A DNA stretch of 26,374 bases, taken from the NCBI GenBank assembly GCA_964387645.1, contig CAYLYM010000046.1:1-26374 (forward strand), read 5' to 3'. The position numbers and the translations under genes are program-made. This stretch comes from CAYLYM01 sp964387645 (lineage in GTDB: Bacteria; Calditrichota; Calditrichia; RBG-13-44-9). The first letter of the stretch is position 1. Each line of letters begins with the position of its first letter. Positions 7,976 through 16,966 of the stretch are shown here, piece by piece. The notes under the pieces were generated by a model, which worked only from the letters and a program-made list of their open reading frames with translations, was not told where the DNA came from and did no database searches.

Positions 7976-9520
7976 TTAAAAACGAAGTCCCATCTTTTCC
8001 GGTTTAAAAATACGGCGATCCATCTGCCTTAAGGCATCACTTATCTTAGGGCGAAATTCCATTTGAGCCAGAACATCTTTTTCAAGATCAATGCCCGGGG
8101 CAATTTCGATCAGCTCCAGACCTTGTTGAGTAAGCTGAAAAACCGCTCTTTCGGTTACATAAAGTACCCGCTGACCTTTTTGAAGGGCATATTCACCGCT
8201 AAATGTCACATGCTCAACTTTATTTAAAAATTTTTTAATCCGGCCCTCCTGTTCGATTTTCAATTGGCCATCACCGATGCTAACCTTCAGTCCACCAGCG
8301 GTAAAAGTGGCGCAAAAAACCAGATTTTTTACATTTTGAGAAATATCAATAAAACCGCCACATCCAGCAATATTTTTTCCAAATTTACTTACATTTACAT
8401 TACCTTTTTGATCGACCTGGGCCATTCCTAAGAACGAGATATCCAATCCGCCACCGTGATAGAAATCAAACTGATAGGGCGCATCGATAATCATATCGGG
8501 ATTCCAGCCAGCGCCAAAAATGTCGCCCTTCGCTGGCACACCACCGATAATGCCCTGCTCAACCGTCAAAACAATATTATCGGACAATCCTTCTTCTGCG
8601 GCAATGTTTGCCACCCCATCGGGGATGCCAAAACCAAGGTTAACCACATTGCCCTTCTTCAACTCCATTGCCGCTCTGCGCGCCACAATTTTACGGACAT
8701 TAAATGGTAGAGGATCAATATGATCCATCGGTATTTTGATTTCTCCAGAAAAAGAAGGATTATATTCTCCTTCACAGGTTTGCCACTGATGAGGATTTAC
8801 CACTACTGCTGTGACCATAAAACCCGGTACCTTCACCATACGCGGACTCAGTGTGCCTCGTTTAGCCAGCCTTTTCACCTGGGCAATAACAATACCGCCG
8901 CTGTTATAAGCCGCCTGTGCCGCCGAAGTCACATCCAGGTTTACCGCTTCCTGTTCCACCGAGATATTTCCGTCTTCATCGGCAGTGGTTCCGCGAATGA
9001 TGGCGACATCCACCGGGAAAGCTTTGTAAAAAAGCATCTCCTCACCGCCTATTTTGATCAATTCAACCAGGTCCTCCTGCGCTCGTTCATTCAGCTTTCC
9101 TCCATCCAGACGCGGATCAACAAATGTATACAGACCCACAGTAGTGATCAATCCCTTCCGCCCCGCTGCGATTTCTCGTGACAATTGCGAAAGAACTCCC
9201 TGCGGCAAATTATAAGCTTCGATTTCATTAGCAAGGGCCAGTTTGGTCATCTCTGGTGACCAGCCCCAATGGCCTCCGATGACTCTTTTCACTAAACCCT
9301 TATGAGCAAAATGATTAACCCCTCTCCCTTCCTTAACTCCGATACCTGTAACGTGTACCAGAATCAAATCTCTGGGTTTACCCGTTTTTAAGAATCGTTC
9401 TTTAATGCCTTCGTAAACAAAATCGGCATCCATCACGCCGCCGCCTGAGCCAGTGATAAGAAGTGTAGCACCATCTTTAATCAATTCAGCGGCTTTTTCT
9501 CTGGACATCAACTTCTTCAT
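7976..9520 (-). CDS. Acyl-CoA:acetate/3-ketoacid CoA-transferase (YdiF/propionate CoA-transferase type)
   Basis: 514 residues, the fused alpha-beta form of family I CoA-transferases. It moves CoA between short-chain carboxylates through a glutamyl-CoA thioester. The N-terminal half has GATLLITGSGGG. The C-terminal half has GFGIPDGVANIAAEE followed by the catalytic-Glu motif TVEQGIIGG (E321). Later segments GGGLDISFLGMAQVD and GGFIDISQNVKNLVF are typical of the YdiF/Pct group. The start has AGGGAG 10 nt upstream. It heads the minus-strand set, divergent from the GH88 gene, with 177 bp to the hydratase gene. Its presence beside uronate genes is unusual. It may activate a C3-C4 acid from sugar-acid cleavage, but that is inference. 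Confidence 0.92.
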   Translation of the reverse strand: MKKLMSREKAAELIKDGATLLITGSGGGVMDADFVYEGIKERFLKTGKPRDLILVHVTGIGVKEGRGVNHFAHKGLVKRVIGGHWGWSPEMTKLALANEIEAYNLPQGVLSQLSREIAAGRKGLITTVGLYTFVDPRLDGGKLNERAQEDLVELIKIGGEEMLFYKAFPVDVAIIRGTTADEDGNISVEQEAVNLDVTSAAQAAYNSGGIVIAQVKRLAKRGTLSPRMVKVPGFMVTAVVVNPHQWQTCEGEYNPSFSGEIKIPMDHIDPLPFNVRKIVARRAAMELKKGNVVNLGFGIPDGVANIAAEEGLSDNIVLTVEQGIIGGVPAKGDIFGAGWNPDMIIDAPYQFDFYHGGGLDISFLGMAQVDQKGNVNVSKFGKNIAGCGGFIDISQNVKNLVFCATFTAGGLKVSIGDGQLKIEQEGRIKKFLNKVEHVTFSGEYALQKGQRVLYVTERAVFQLTQQGLELIEIAPGIDLEKDVLAQMEFRPKISDALRQMDRRIFKPEKMGLRF

Positions 9521-9737
9521 GGCTAATTTCTCCCTTTGTCAATGCAAGGGTAATTATGATTTTTTTCTCAAAATGAAATTTTAATCTACAATAGATCAAT
9601 AATTAAATCAAGAAGGGAAATATTGAAAATTCAGGTTTAACTTGAAAAATTAAATCAATCTTTTATTTATTGAAACATGAGACAAAAGCATCGAGCCATT
9701 ACAGGAGTTTTTCATCAAAACCAATAGGAATAAGTTT

Positions 9738-9789
9738 AATGTTTTCCATTTAACAAAATGTTTTTTCTATTTTCAAAACGTTTTTTCTA
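9738..9789. promoter_or_regulatory. Three phased AAYGTTTT repeats in the divergent promoter region
   Basis: AATGTTTT starts at 9738, AATGTTTT at 9757 and AACGTTTT at 9777, spaced 19 and 20 bp, so they lie on nearly the same helix face. The second and third are part of a longer 16-bp near-repeat, CAAAAYGTTTTTTCTA (9754-9769 and 9774-9789, one mismatch). The third contains the palindrome AAAACGTTTT, whose core resembles LacI/CcpA-type half sites. This is a good candidate operator array controlling both the CoA-transferase set and the GH88 set. The regulator is not encoded in the window. The rest of 9521-9981 is AT-rich and featureless to me. Confidence 0.45.
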
Positions 9790-9981
9790 ATATACGTTGA
9801 ATGCAATAATAATTGTTTTCTATCGGAACAATAATATCAGGCAGGTAAATGGCTTGAATTATAAAAAGTATTTCTCATTTTTCATCGATTTCAATTCACT
9901 CTTTTTAATTTTCTATCATTATTAATTTTGTCTTTTTATCATTTAAGAGATTTTTGTATATTTTTTATTCTAATGATGTAA

Positions 9982-11424
9982 ATGTCACATACTGAACATC
10001 AAATAGGGCAGGCTAAATCCATGATCCAAATTGATTTTAATCTTCAGCCATCTGATCTGAAAATTAAAATTGAACGATTGTTTGAAATATCAGCAGTTAA
10101 AATTGAACTCATCGAAAAAGAATATGATCCTAGACAGGGATCACCCGTTTTTACCGTAAAGGGCAAATACACTACTCGTGGTTGGACCGAATGGACGCAG
10201 GGATTTCAATTTGGTTCTCAAATTCTGCAGTTCGATGCAACAGAAGAGCAGAAAATGCTTGAGCTAGGTCGACAGAACACTGTAAAATTTATGACGCCTC
10301 ATGTATCTCATTTTGGCGTACATGACCATGGTTTCAACAACATTAGCACCTACGGCAATCTATTACGGTTGATGAATGAAGGAAGAATACCAGAAAATCT
10401 CTGGGAAAGAAATTTTTATGAATTAGCTTTGAAAATCTCCGGTGCGGTTCAGGCGCGTCGCTGGACGGTAATTAAAAATGGTGGTTTCATTCATTCATTT
10501 AATGGACCACATTCACTGTTTGTTGATACGATCCGTTCCTGTCGAATATTAGGTGTAAGCCACCTGTTAGGCCACTCCCTGCAAGGGGAAAATGATATAC
10601 GGGTGAGCTTGTTGGAGAGACTCATTCAACATGTCAGATCCACTGCTACCTATGCAATCTATTACGGCGAAGGCCGTGATGCTTATGACGTGCGCGGACG
10701 CACTGCCCACGAAAGTATATTCAACATCAACGATGGTAATTACCGTTGTCCCAACAGCCAGCAGGGTTACTCCCCCTTCTCCACCTGGACACGTGGTCTG
10801 GCCTGGGCCATGTGCGGATTTGCAGAACAGTTAGAGTTTTTGGATATTTTGAATGATACAGAATTAGAACCTCTTGGAGGAAGGCAGAATATTGAAAAAT
10901 TCATGTTAAAAGCCGCCACGGCAACCTGTGATTTTTACATCGAGAACGCACCGACAGATGGGATCCCCTACTGGGATACCGGCGCGCCTTTGCTCTACAA
11001 GCTGGGTGATTACTTGAACCAGCCTTCTAATCCCTTCAATGATTACGAACCGGTGGATAGTTCAGCTGCAGCTATTGGTGCACAAGGTTTACTACGCCTG
11101 GGCACTTACCTCACCCGAAAAGGTCAAAATGAGTCGGGTCGTAAATACTTCCAGGCAGGATTGACCGTTTTGAATCATTTATTCGACGAGCCATATCTAA
11201 GCACTGACCCGGATCACCAGGGATTAATATTACATTCGATCTATCATCGACCTAACGGTTGGGATTACATTCCTGAAGGCCGAAAAATTCCCTGCGGTGA
11301 ATCCAGTATGTGGGGGGATTACCATGCCCGAGAGGTAGCGCTTTATGTCCAACGATTGATCGAAGAAAAACCCTATCTGACATTCTTTGGCTGTTGCCAG
11401 ATAAAATATATGAAACAAGAATAA
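9982..11424 (+). CDS. Glycoside hydrolase family 88, unsaturated glucuronyl/galacturonyl hydrolase
   Basis: 480 residues. GH88 enzymes remove the 4,5-unsaturated uronic acid that polysaccharide lyases leave at the non-reducing end of oligosaccharides, by hydrating the double bond. The two key Asp motifs are present: SLFVDTIRS (D182) and NINDGNYRC (D251), followed by SQQGYSPFSTWTRGLAW, a hallmark of the family. There is no signal peptide, so it should act in the cytosol on imported oligosaccharides. An N-terminal extension of about 100 residues makes it longer than the usual 370-400. The ATG at 9982 has no obvious RBS; the in-frame ATG at 10021 has AGGGCAGG upstream and could be the real start. 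It is the first gene of the plus-strand set and implies a lyase encoded elsewhere. Confidence 0.9.
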   Translation: MSHTEHQIGQAKSMIQIDFNLQPSDLKIKIERLFEISAVKIELIEKEYDPRQGSPVFTVKGKYTTRGWTEWTQGFQFGSQILQFDATEEQKMLELGRQNTVKFMTPHVSHFGVHDHGFNNISTYGNLLRLMNEGRIPENLWERNFYELALKISGAVQARRWTVIKNGGFIHSFNGPHSLFVDTIRSCRILGVSHLLGHSLQGENDIRVSLLERLIQHVRSTATYAIYYGEGRDAYDVRGRTAHESIFNINDGNYRCPNSQQGYSPFSTWTRGLAWAMCGFAEQLEFLDILNDTELEPLGGRQNIEKFMLKAATATCDFYIENAPTDGIPYWDTGAPLLYKLGDYLNQPSNPFNDYEPVDSSAAAIGAQGLLRLGTYLTRKGQNESGRKYFQAGLTVLNHLFDEPYLSTDPDHQGLILHSIYHRPNGWDYIPEGRKIPCGESSMWGDYHAREVALYVQRLIEEKPYLTFFGCCQIKYMKQE

Positions 11425-11618
11425 TTCATTCATCGTTAAGGCACAAGAATGTAAGGTATTAAGAAGATAAACTGAATAATTGTGGTTCATTAAAATAATA
11501 AGTTATTAAATGTAATTATTTTCTTCTACCATGTGCTTTAATGAATAAAAAAATTAAAAGAAACCTTTAAAAAAAGGTAAAAAAATAAATCAGTTCAAAT
11601 TTATACGGACGGAATAAA

Positions 11619-12452
11619 ATGAACGTTAAATCCATTATCAATCTTCAAAAGCTATGTATCCATACCATTACTACCAAGCCCTGGCCAATTGAAGTAGCAG
11701 CTAAAAAATATGCCCATGCAGGTGTAAAGGGAATAAGTGTCTGGCGAAGCGCTGTAGAAGGTAAAAATATTACTGAAATTTCCCGGCTTATTCGAAATGA
11801 AGGATTAGAAATTGTTTCCTATGTCCGTGGCGGTTTTTTTCCCCACCACACTGTAGAAGGTAGGCGAAAAGCCATTGACGAGAATAAACGAATTATTGAT
11901 GAGGCTGCAGAACTGGGAGCTCCACTGATTGTTCTGGTATGTGGGGCCGATCCTAAACAATCCCTGTCGGAATCGCGCAAACAAATTATCGATGGTATCG
12001 CCGCAGTACTGCCACACGCCCGGGATAATGGAATTAAACTGGCGATTGAACCACTTCATCCAATGTATGCTGATAATCGTTCGGCTATCAATACACTTAA
12101 GCAAGCTAACGATGCATGCGAGCAGTTGGCTACAGATTGGGTAGGTGTGGCAGTAGATGTCTATCATGTCTGGTGGGATCCGGATCTGGAAAAAGAAATA
12201 CAACGCTGCGGGAAAATGAAAAAAATTTTTGCTTTCCACATTTGCGACTGGAAAACTCCCACTACTGATATTTTGAACGACCGTGGATTAATGGGTGAAG
12301 GCTGCATTCCCATTCCCAGAATACGCGACTGGGTAGAAAATGCTGGATTTAATGGCTTCCACGAGGTGGAAATTTTTTCCAATACATATTGGGCAGAGAA
12401 TCAAGATGAGTTTCTGACCAAAATTATTAATGCGTATAAGAAATATGTGTAA
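11619..12452 (+). CDS. Sugar phosphate isomerase/epimerase, TIM barrel (AP endonuclease 2-like)
   Basis: 277 residues of the xylose-isomerase-like TIM-barrel superfamily. Four likely metal/substrate ligands appear in the expected order: E144 (LAIEPLHP), D180 (VAVDVYH), H207 (FAFHICDW) and E251 (FHEVEIF). Such proteins isomerise or epimerise keto-sugars or inositol derivatives, or cleave 3-keto-glycosides; the exact reaction is not readable. Placement between GH88 and a Gfo/Idh/MocA dehydrogenase suggests the pair interconverts a sugar or uronate by oxidation and isomerisation, a common arrangement. It lies 194 bp after GH88 and 340 bp before the next gene. No strong RBS is visible (GACGGA). 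Confidence 0.88.
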   Translation: MNVKSIINLQKLCIHTITTKPWPIEVAAKKYAHAGVKGISVWRSAVEGKNITEISRLIRNEGLEIVSYVRGGFFPHHTVEGRRKAIDENKRIIDEAAELGAPLIVLVCGADPKQSLSESRKQIIDGIAAVLPHARDNGIKLAIEPLHPMYADNRSAINTLKQANDACEQLATDWVGVAVDVYHVWWDPDLEKEIQRCGKMKKIFAFHICDWKTPTTDILNDRGLMGEGCIPIPRIRDWVENAGFNGFHEVEIFSNTYWAENQDEFLTKIINAYKKYV

Positions 12453-12792
12453 TAATTTCAGCCAGAGCGTAGCAATTTCCCTGGACATCTTCTTTTTCTG
12501 GATACTAATGCAAAATTCTAGTTTTTCATTTGCAACATTGTTAGATCAAAAAATATTTCAATCGACTGTTTTGCTATGATTTTAGACTGTATTGCCATTT
12601 AAGAAACCAAAATGAGGTGACAATTTTGATATATTCTCAAGAATTTGGATAAAAGTTTAATTTTAAAACATAAGCGAAGTTTTAGCGTTACAGGTCAGAT
12701 GCGTGCCTTACTTTTGCTGGGTAGAAAAAAATTTTTTAATTTTCAGACAAAAAACAAATTTCATTGTAAATAAGAAATAGAGGGGATAAAGA
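12453..12792. other. Intergenic gap inside the plus-strand catabolic set
   Basis: 340 bp of AT-rich DNA between the isomerase and oxidoreductase genes. No terminator-like hairpin or coding frame is evident. Its size suggests the Gfo/Idh/MocA gene may have its own promoter, but I cannot identify one. Confidence 0.35.
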
Positions 12793-13956
12793 ATGAGTCA
12801 GAATTTAACAGTTCATAGGGTTGGCATTATTATGAACGGTGTTACAGGTCGTATGGGTACTAATCAGCACTTAATGCGTTCAATAGTACCAATCATTAAA
12901 GAGGGTGGGATTAAATTAAGCGATAAAGAAGTTATACTTCCCGATCCGATTCTGGTTGGACGCTCGCCAGCCAAATTGACTGAACGAGCCAAAATGTCCG
13001 GGATTGAAAAATGGACAACCGACCTGGATGCAGCTTTGGAAGATCCTAACAACCATATTTATTTCGATGCGCAAACAACAGATCGGCGGGTAGAGGCTGT
13101 GAAAAAAGCCATAAAGGCTGGTAAACATATTTATTGTGAAAAACCCACTGCAGCCAACACTAAAGATGCCTATGATCTTTATCTTCTGGCCAAGAAATCG
13201 GGATTAAAACATGGCGTGGTACAGGATAAACTGTGGCTTCCAGGCTTTCGCAAATTGAAAGTTCTGATTGATACCGGTTTTTTTGGTGAGATCCTTTCCA
13301 TCCGTGGCGAATTTGGTTACTGGGTTTTTGAGGGTGATACTGTCAGCGCTCAAAGGCCTTCCTGGAACTACCGCAAAGAAGATGGCGGAGGCATCATCCT
13401 GGACATGTTTCCGCATTGGAGCTATGTCCTGAACAATCTTTTTAGTGAAGTTAAAGCAGTGTCGTGCCTGGGCGCCACTCACATTAAGAAACGGTGGGAT
13501 GAACAAGGACAACCTTACCAATGCACGGCAGAAGACGCGGCTTATGCTACTTTTTTACTAAAAAACGGTGTCATTGCTCATTTTAATTCCAGTTGGACCA
13601 CCAGGGTTCGCCGTGATGATCTGGTTACATTGCACGTAGATGGTACAAAAGGTTCGGCTGTTGCTGGTCTTCGTAAATGTTTCGTTCAGCCTTATGGAGC
13701 GACTCCCAAACCCGTCTGGAATCCTGATATCGAGAATCCTCAAAATTATTTCGATACCTGGCTGGAAGTACCGGATCAAGAAGCCTATAAAAATGCCTTC
13801 CGGGCACAATGGGAATTATTTTTACGGCATGTGGTTAAAGATGAACCTTATTCTATGGACTTCCTCTCTGGCGCGAAAGGGGTGTTGCTGGCCGAAAAAG
13901 GGTATGAATCATGGCAAAAAAAATCCTGGGTTGAACTGGAAGAATTGGCACCTTGA
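12793..13956 (+). CDS. Gfo/Idh/MocA-family oxidoreductase
   Basis: 387 residues. An NAD(P)-dependent sugar or cyclitol dehydrogenase with an N-terminal Rossmann fold, here with an unusual glycine segment GIIMNGVTGRMGTN (11-24), and the family signature EKP (116-118). The C-terminal substrate domain carries GGGIILDMFPHW with D204 and H208, the usual catalytic pair. An AGAGGGG ribosome site precedes the ATG. Cytosolic. With the isomerase upstream and the SDR downstream it probably oxidises a sugar or uronic acid released by GH88. The gap to the SDR start is 63 bp. Confidence 0.9.
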   Translation: MSQNLTVHRVGIIMNGVTGRMGTNQHLMRSIVPIIKEGGIKLSDKEVILPDPILVGRSPAKLTERAKMSGIEKWTTDLDAALEDPNNHIYFDAQTTDRRVEAVKKAIKAGKHIYCEKPTAANTKDAYDLYLLAKKSGLKHGVVQDKLWLPGFRKLKVLIDTGFFGEILSIRGEFGYWVFEGDTVSAQRPSWNYRKEDGGGIILDMFPHWSYVLNNLFSEVKAVSCLGATHIKKRWDEQGQPYQCTAEDAAYATFLLKNGVIAHFNSSWTTRVRRDDLVTLHVDGTKGSAVAGLRKCFVQPYGATPKPVWNPDIENPQNYFDTWLEVPDQEAYKNAFRAQWELFLRHVVKDEPYSMDFLSGAKGVLLAEKGYESWQKKSWVELEELAP

Positions 13957-14019
13957 TTCCAAAATCGTTTATTATTCAATGTGCTAAAAATATTCAAAAA
14001 ACAGACGAGTGAAATAACC

Positions 14020-14790
14020 ATGAGTAAAGTTGCTTTGATTACCGGTGGTACACGGGGTATCGGCCTGGGCATTTCTCTAAGCCTGGCAAAGGAAGGTTAC
14101 CATCTTGCAGTAAATGGCGTCCGGCCTGAAGAAAAAGTGCAAGATGTTTTGAAAAAATTGTCAGAATATAACACACAGGTTATTTATTGCCAGGCAGACA
14201 TTAGCCAACCTACCGAACGCCAAAACATGTTGGAGCAGATTCGAAGTAAATTTGGCCGATTGGACCTGTTGGTTAATAATGCCGGGGTGGCGCCCGCTGA
14301 ACGCAAGGACATATTAGAAGCCACCGAAGAAAGCTTCGGACGGTTAATCCGAATTAATCTACAAGGCCCTTATTTTTTAACACAATCCGTAGCCAATTGG
14401 ATGATCGAACAACAAAAACAATTCGAAAATTTTCAGGGGTGCATTATCTTTATTACTTCAATATCTGCAACGGTAGCCTCAATAAATCGCGGTGAATATT
14501 GCATCTCCAAAGCGGGGTTAAGCATGGCCAGCCGATTATGGGCGGTTCGACTGGCTGAATTCAACATTCCTGTTTATGAAATCCGTCCCGGCATTATTGA
14601 AACGGATATGACAGCCGGCGTGAAAGAAAAATATGATAAATTAATCGCCAATGGATTAACACTGGAAAAACGTTGGGGAAAACCAGAAGATATCGGTAAA
14701 GCTGTGGCTGCTCTGGCCCGTGGTGATCTGCCCTACTCTACCGGGCAAATCCTCACAATGGATGGTGGGATGAATATTCCGCGCCTTTAA
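14020..14790 (+). CDS. SDR-family oxidoreductase, paralog 2
   Basis: 256 residues from the ATG at 14020, preceded by GAGTGA. This start gives exactly the length of its paralog at 6234-7004, whereas the GTG at 13981 adds 13 residues with no family match. Motifs: TGGTRGIG, NNAGVAP, S147, Y160 and K164 (YCISK). Residue-by-residue comparison with paralog 1 gives about 160 of 256 identical; the most variable part is residues 31-50. The conserved C-terminus (STGQ...DGG...IPRL) suggests the same quaternary structure and a similar substrate. It lies 34 bp before the small membrane protein gene and is probably in the same transcript. Confidence 0.9.
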   Translation: MSKVALITGGTRGIGLGISLSLAKEGYHLAVNGVRPEEKVQDVLKKLSEYNTQVIYCQADISQPTERQNMLEQIRSKFGRLDLLVNNAGVAPAERKDILEATEESFGRLIRINLQGPYFLTQSVANWMIEQQKQFENFQGCIIFITSISATVASINRGEYCISKAGLSMASRLWAVRLAEFNIPVYEIRPGIIETDMTAGVKEKYDKLIANGLTLEKRWGKPEDIGKAVAALARGDLPYSTGQILTMDGGMNIPRL

Positions 14791-14824
14791 TTCATCTATT
14801 AAAAAAGTAGTAGGAGATCTTGAA

Positions 14825-15058
14825 ATGAACCAAAAGAACAAACATTATTGGAATCTTTGTACTCTGACGATGATTATTCTTTCAATCATTACTTTCTCTC
14901 CACTGGTCATTCCTGCTGGCAAATACACACCAACACTTTTTTCACTACCCCGCACCCTCTGGGCAGGTATGCTAGTTTATATCTTAATGGTAGTGATCAC
15001 ATTTATTGGTACAAAAGTCTATCCAGGAAATGAGAAATCAAAAGGAGAAAACAAATGA
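14825..15058 (+). CDS. DUF3311-like small membrane protein, symporter partner
   Basis: 77 residues with two hydrophobic helices (about 10-30 and 45-63) joined by a loop containing LFSLPRTLW. Small proteins with this layout commonly sit directly upstream of sodium:solute symporters of the MctP/PanF kind. The ATG has GGAGATCTTG just upstream. Its stop overlaps the symporter start in ATGA (15055-15058), so the two are translationally coupled and likely form a complex or assemble together. The DUF3311 assignment is by layout and partial motif resemblance. Confidence 0.75.
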   Translation: MNQKNKHYWNLCTLTMIILSIITFSPLVIPAGKYTPTLFSLPRTLWAGMLVYILMVVITFIGTKVYPGNEKSKGENK

Positions 15059-16464
15059 CCACGTGGATATTCTTATTCGGCGCTTTGTGGCTGTTTGCTA
15101 TCGCTTACTTTTCATTTAGATCTTACCGAAAGATTAAAACAGCTAACGATTACATTTTTGCTGGTTCAAAAATAGGCGTTTTTATTGGTCTCTTAACTTT
15201 TGCAGCAACATTATTTAGCGCTTTTACTTTTATGGGAATGCCAGACTTTTTCAGAGAACATGGCGTAGGTTCCTGGATATTCCTTGCTATTTCTGATGCG
15301 GGTATGTTTTTCTTTATCCTCTGGTTTGGTCATAAACTACGTGAACAAGGTACCGCTAGGGGATATCGTGGCGTAGCAAGATTGATGAATCAATGTTACG
15401 AATCTCGTTGGCCTGGCTATCTCTATTTCGCAGCCATTTTTCTATTTCTAGTCCCCTATATGGCTGTTCAAATTCGCGGAATTGCTATTTTCTTTAACGC
15501 AATATTCCCCGAAGCTTTACCTTACTGGGGATGGATTACCCTTATTGTGACCATTATTTTAATTTATACTCAAATCGGTGGTTTAAGAGCTATTATCTAC
15601 AGCGATTCTTTACAAGCCTTAGTTTTACTTTTCGTTATCTGGATAATTGGACTCACCTGTTTGAAAAATGCTGGCGGATTGACCAGTCTATTTGAACAGG
15701 TCAAGCAATCAAACGAAGCATTACTTTCCATTCCAGGCCCTAAAGGATTGCTTACATTTCAATTCCTGGTTATTTCCTTCTGGTCTATTATCATGCTGCC
15801 CGTTACCCAACCGCAGATTACGACTCGCTTAATTATTATGGAAAGTGAAGAAAAAATGCATCGTATGGCAGTATCTTTAGGGGTATTTGCGTTTTTGGTG
15901 TTAGTTCCTACTATCTTTATTGGACTTTACGGGGCGATTAATTATGGACATGCCCAACCCAATGAGTTTCTTTCCGAAGTTTTACTCTTTGAACAAAGCG
16001 ATATTATTGCTGCTTTAGCAGTGATTGGTTTATTAGCTGCATCAATTTCTACAGCAGATTCTCAGATATTTGCCTTAAGTACCGAATTCCGTTCTTTAAT
16101 GGAAGGGGATGAAAAAAGAATCATGCTTTATACCCGATTAGCAATCATATTTTTTGGAATTTTTACTCTCGTTTTTTCCATTGTTACTACCGATCAATTA
16201 GTTCTTTTAGCCCGAGTAAGCTTTGTAGGAACCTCCATTATGGGTCCAATGATTATTGCTGGTATCTTTTCTAAAAGAAAAATAGGAAAAGAAATTATCT
16301 GGGCGACATTGATTAGTTTAGTTCTTTTTATTGCCTCTCAAGCAAACATAATACCCGCTTCTGTACTAGGTGTACGATTAGATATGGTGATTGTTGTGTT
16401 CGTTATTATTTTCACTCTACTTTCAGTTTTTCTAAGAAAAAGTTATGCTGAAAAATCATTTTAA
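15055..16464 (+). CDS. Sodium:solute symporter (SSS family)
   Basis: 469 residues with about 13 hydrophobic helices. A sodium-coupled importer in the inner membrane. Typical features: N-terminal YRKIKTANDYIFAGSKIG, GGLRAIIYSDSLQALVLL, and the helix LLAASISTADSQIFALSTE, whose Ser/Thr residues form the sodium site in this family. The substrate cannot be read from sequence. Between SDR and kduD-like genes it probably imports a uronate, a sugar acid or a short oligouronide. The small partner gene upstream is translationally coupled. An AAAGGAG site lies inside the end of the upstream gene. Confidence 0.93.
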   Translation: MTTWIFLFGALWLFAIAYFSFRSYRKIKTANDYIFAGSKIGVFIGLLTFAATLFSAFTFMGMPDFFREHGVGSWIFLAISDAGMFFFILWFGHKLREQGTARGYRGVARLMNQCYESRWPGYLYFAAIFLFLVPYMAVQIRGIAIFFNAIFPEALPYWGWITLIVTIILIYTQIGGLRAIIYSDSLQALVLLFVIWIIGLTCLKNAGGLTSLFEQVKQSNEALLSIPGPKGLLTFQFLVISFWSIIMLPVTQPQITTRLIIMESEEKMHRMAVSLGVFAFLVLVPTIFIGLYGAINYGHAQPNEFLSEVLLFEQSDIIAALAVIGLLAASISTADSQIFALSTEFRSLMEGDEKRIMLYTRLAIIFFGIFTLVFSIVTTDQLVLLARVSFVGTSIMGPMIIAGIFSKRKIGKEIIWATLISLVLFIASQANIIPASVLGVRLDMVIVVFVIIFTLLSVFLRKSYAEKSF

Positions 16465-16477
16465 AAAAGTTTAATAG

Positions 16478-16966
16478 ATGGAAATGATACTAGATCAGTT
16501 TCGATTAAATGGGAAAATTGCTCTTGTTACCGGGTGCCGCCGGGGTATTGGTAAAGCTATGGCTGAAGCCGGAGCCGATATAATCGGTATAAGCGCCCAA
16601 TTGAAAGATAAAAATAGCGAAATTGAAAAGGAAATTACAGCAATTGGGAGAAAGTTCTGGCCCTACCATTGTGACTTTTCTAACCGGATAGCTCTCTATG
16701 AATTTGTAAAAAAGGTAAAACAAGACTTTCAAATTATTGATATTCTGGTAAATAATGCAGGAACTATTTTAAGGAATCCTGCCTTTGAACATCCTGATGA
16801 ATACTGAGATAAAGTTATTGAAGTTAACCTGAATGCTCAGTTTATTATCAACCGTAAAATTGGAAAACGAATGGTAGAACGAGGTTACGGAAAAATAATT
16901 TTCACTGCTTCGCTACTTACCTTTCAAGGGGGAATCACCATTCCGAGCTACGCTGCGAGCACATGA
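16478..16966 (+). pseudogene. kduD: 2-dehydro-3-deoxy-D-gluconate 5-dehydrogenase remnant
   Basis: The intact enzyme (about 250 residues) reduces 5-keto-4-deoxyuronate-derived DKII to KDG, the last step before the KDG pathway. The remnant is clear: ILDQFRLNGKIALVTGCRRGIG, DILVNNAGTILRNPA, then after a stop KVIEVNLNAQFII and IIFTASLLTFQGGITIPSYAAS. Three lesions are visible. Four residues are missing from the helix after the glycine motif (GKAMA-EAGAD), consistent with a 12-bp deletion between GCTGAAGC repeats. TGA (16805-16807) replaces the conserved Trp codon of DEYWDKV. The frame ends at TGA 16964-16966 exactly where the catalytic Lys of YxxxK should be, where an IS fragment begins. About 90 C-terminal residues are absent. 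It lies 13 bp after the symporter gene. Confidence 0.85.

Noticed and set aside
11563..11578. ACCTTT-AAAA-AAAGGT hairpin after the GH88 gene as a terminator
   Set aside because: The stem is only 6 bp and AT-rich, with no T-run on the plus strand. It is more likely chance in A-rich DNA.
16805..16807. TGA at a conserved Trp position in kduD as a sign of UGA recoding
   Set aside because: Intact genes in the window end in TGA (for example the sulfatase at 85-87 and the small membrane protein at 15056-15058), and kduD has other lesions and no 3' end. A nonsense mutation is the simpler reading.
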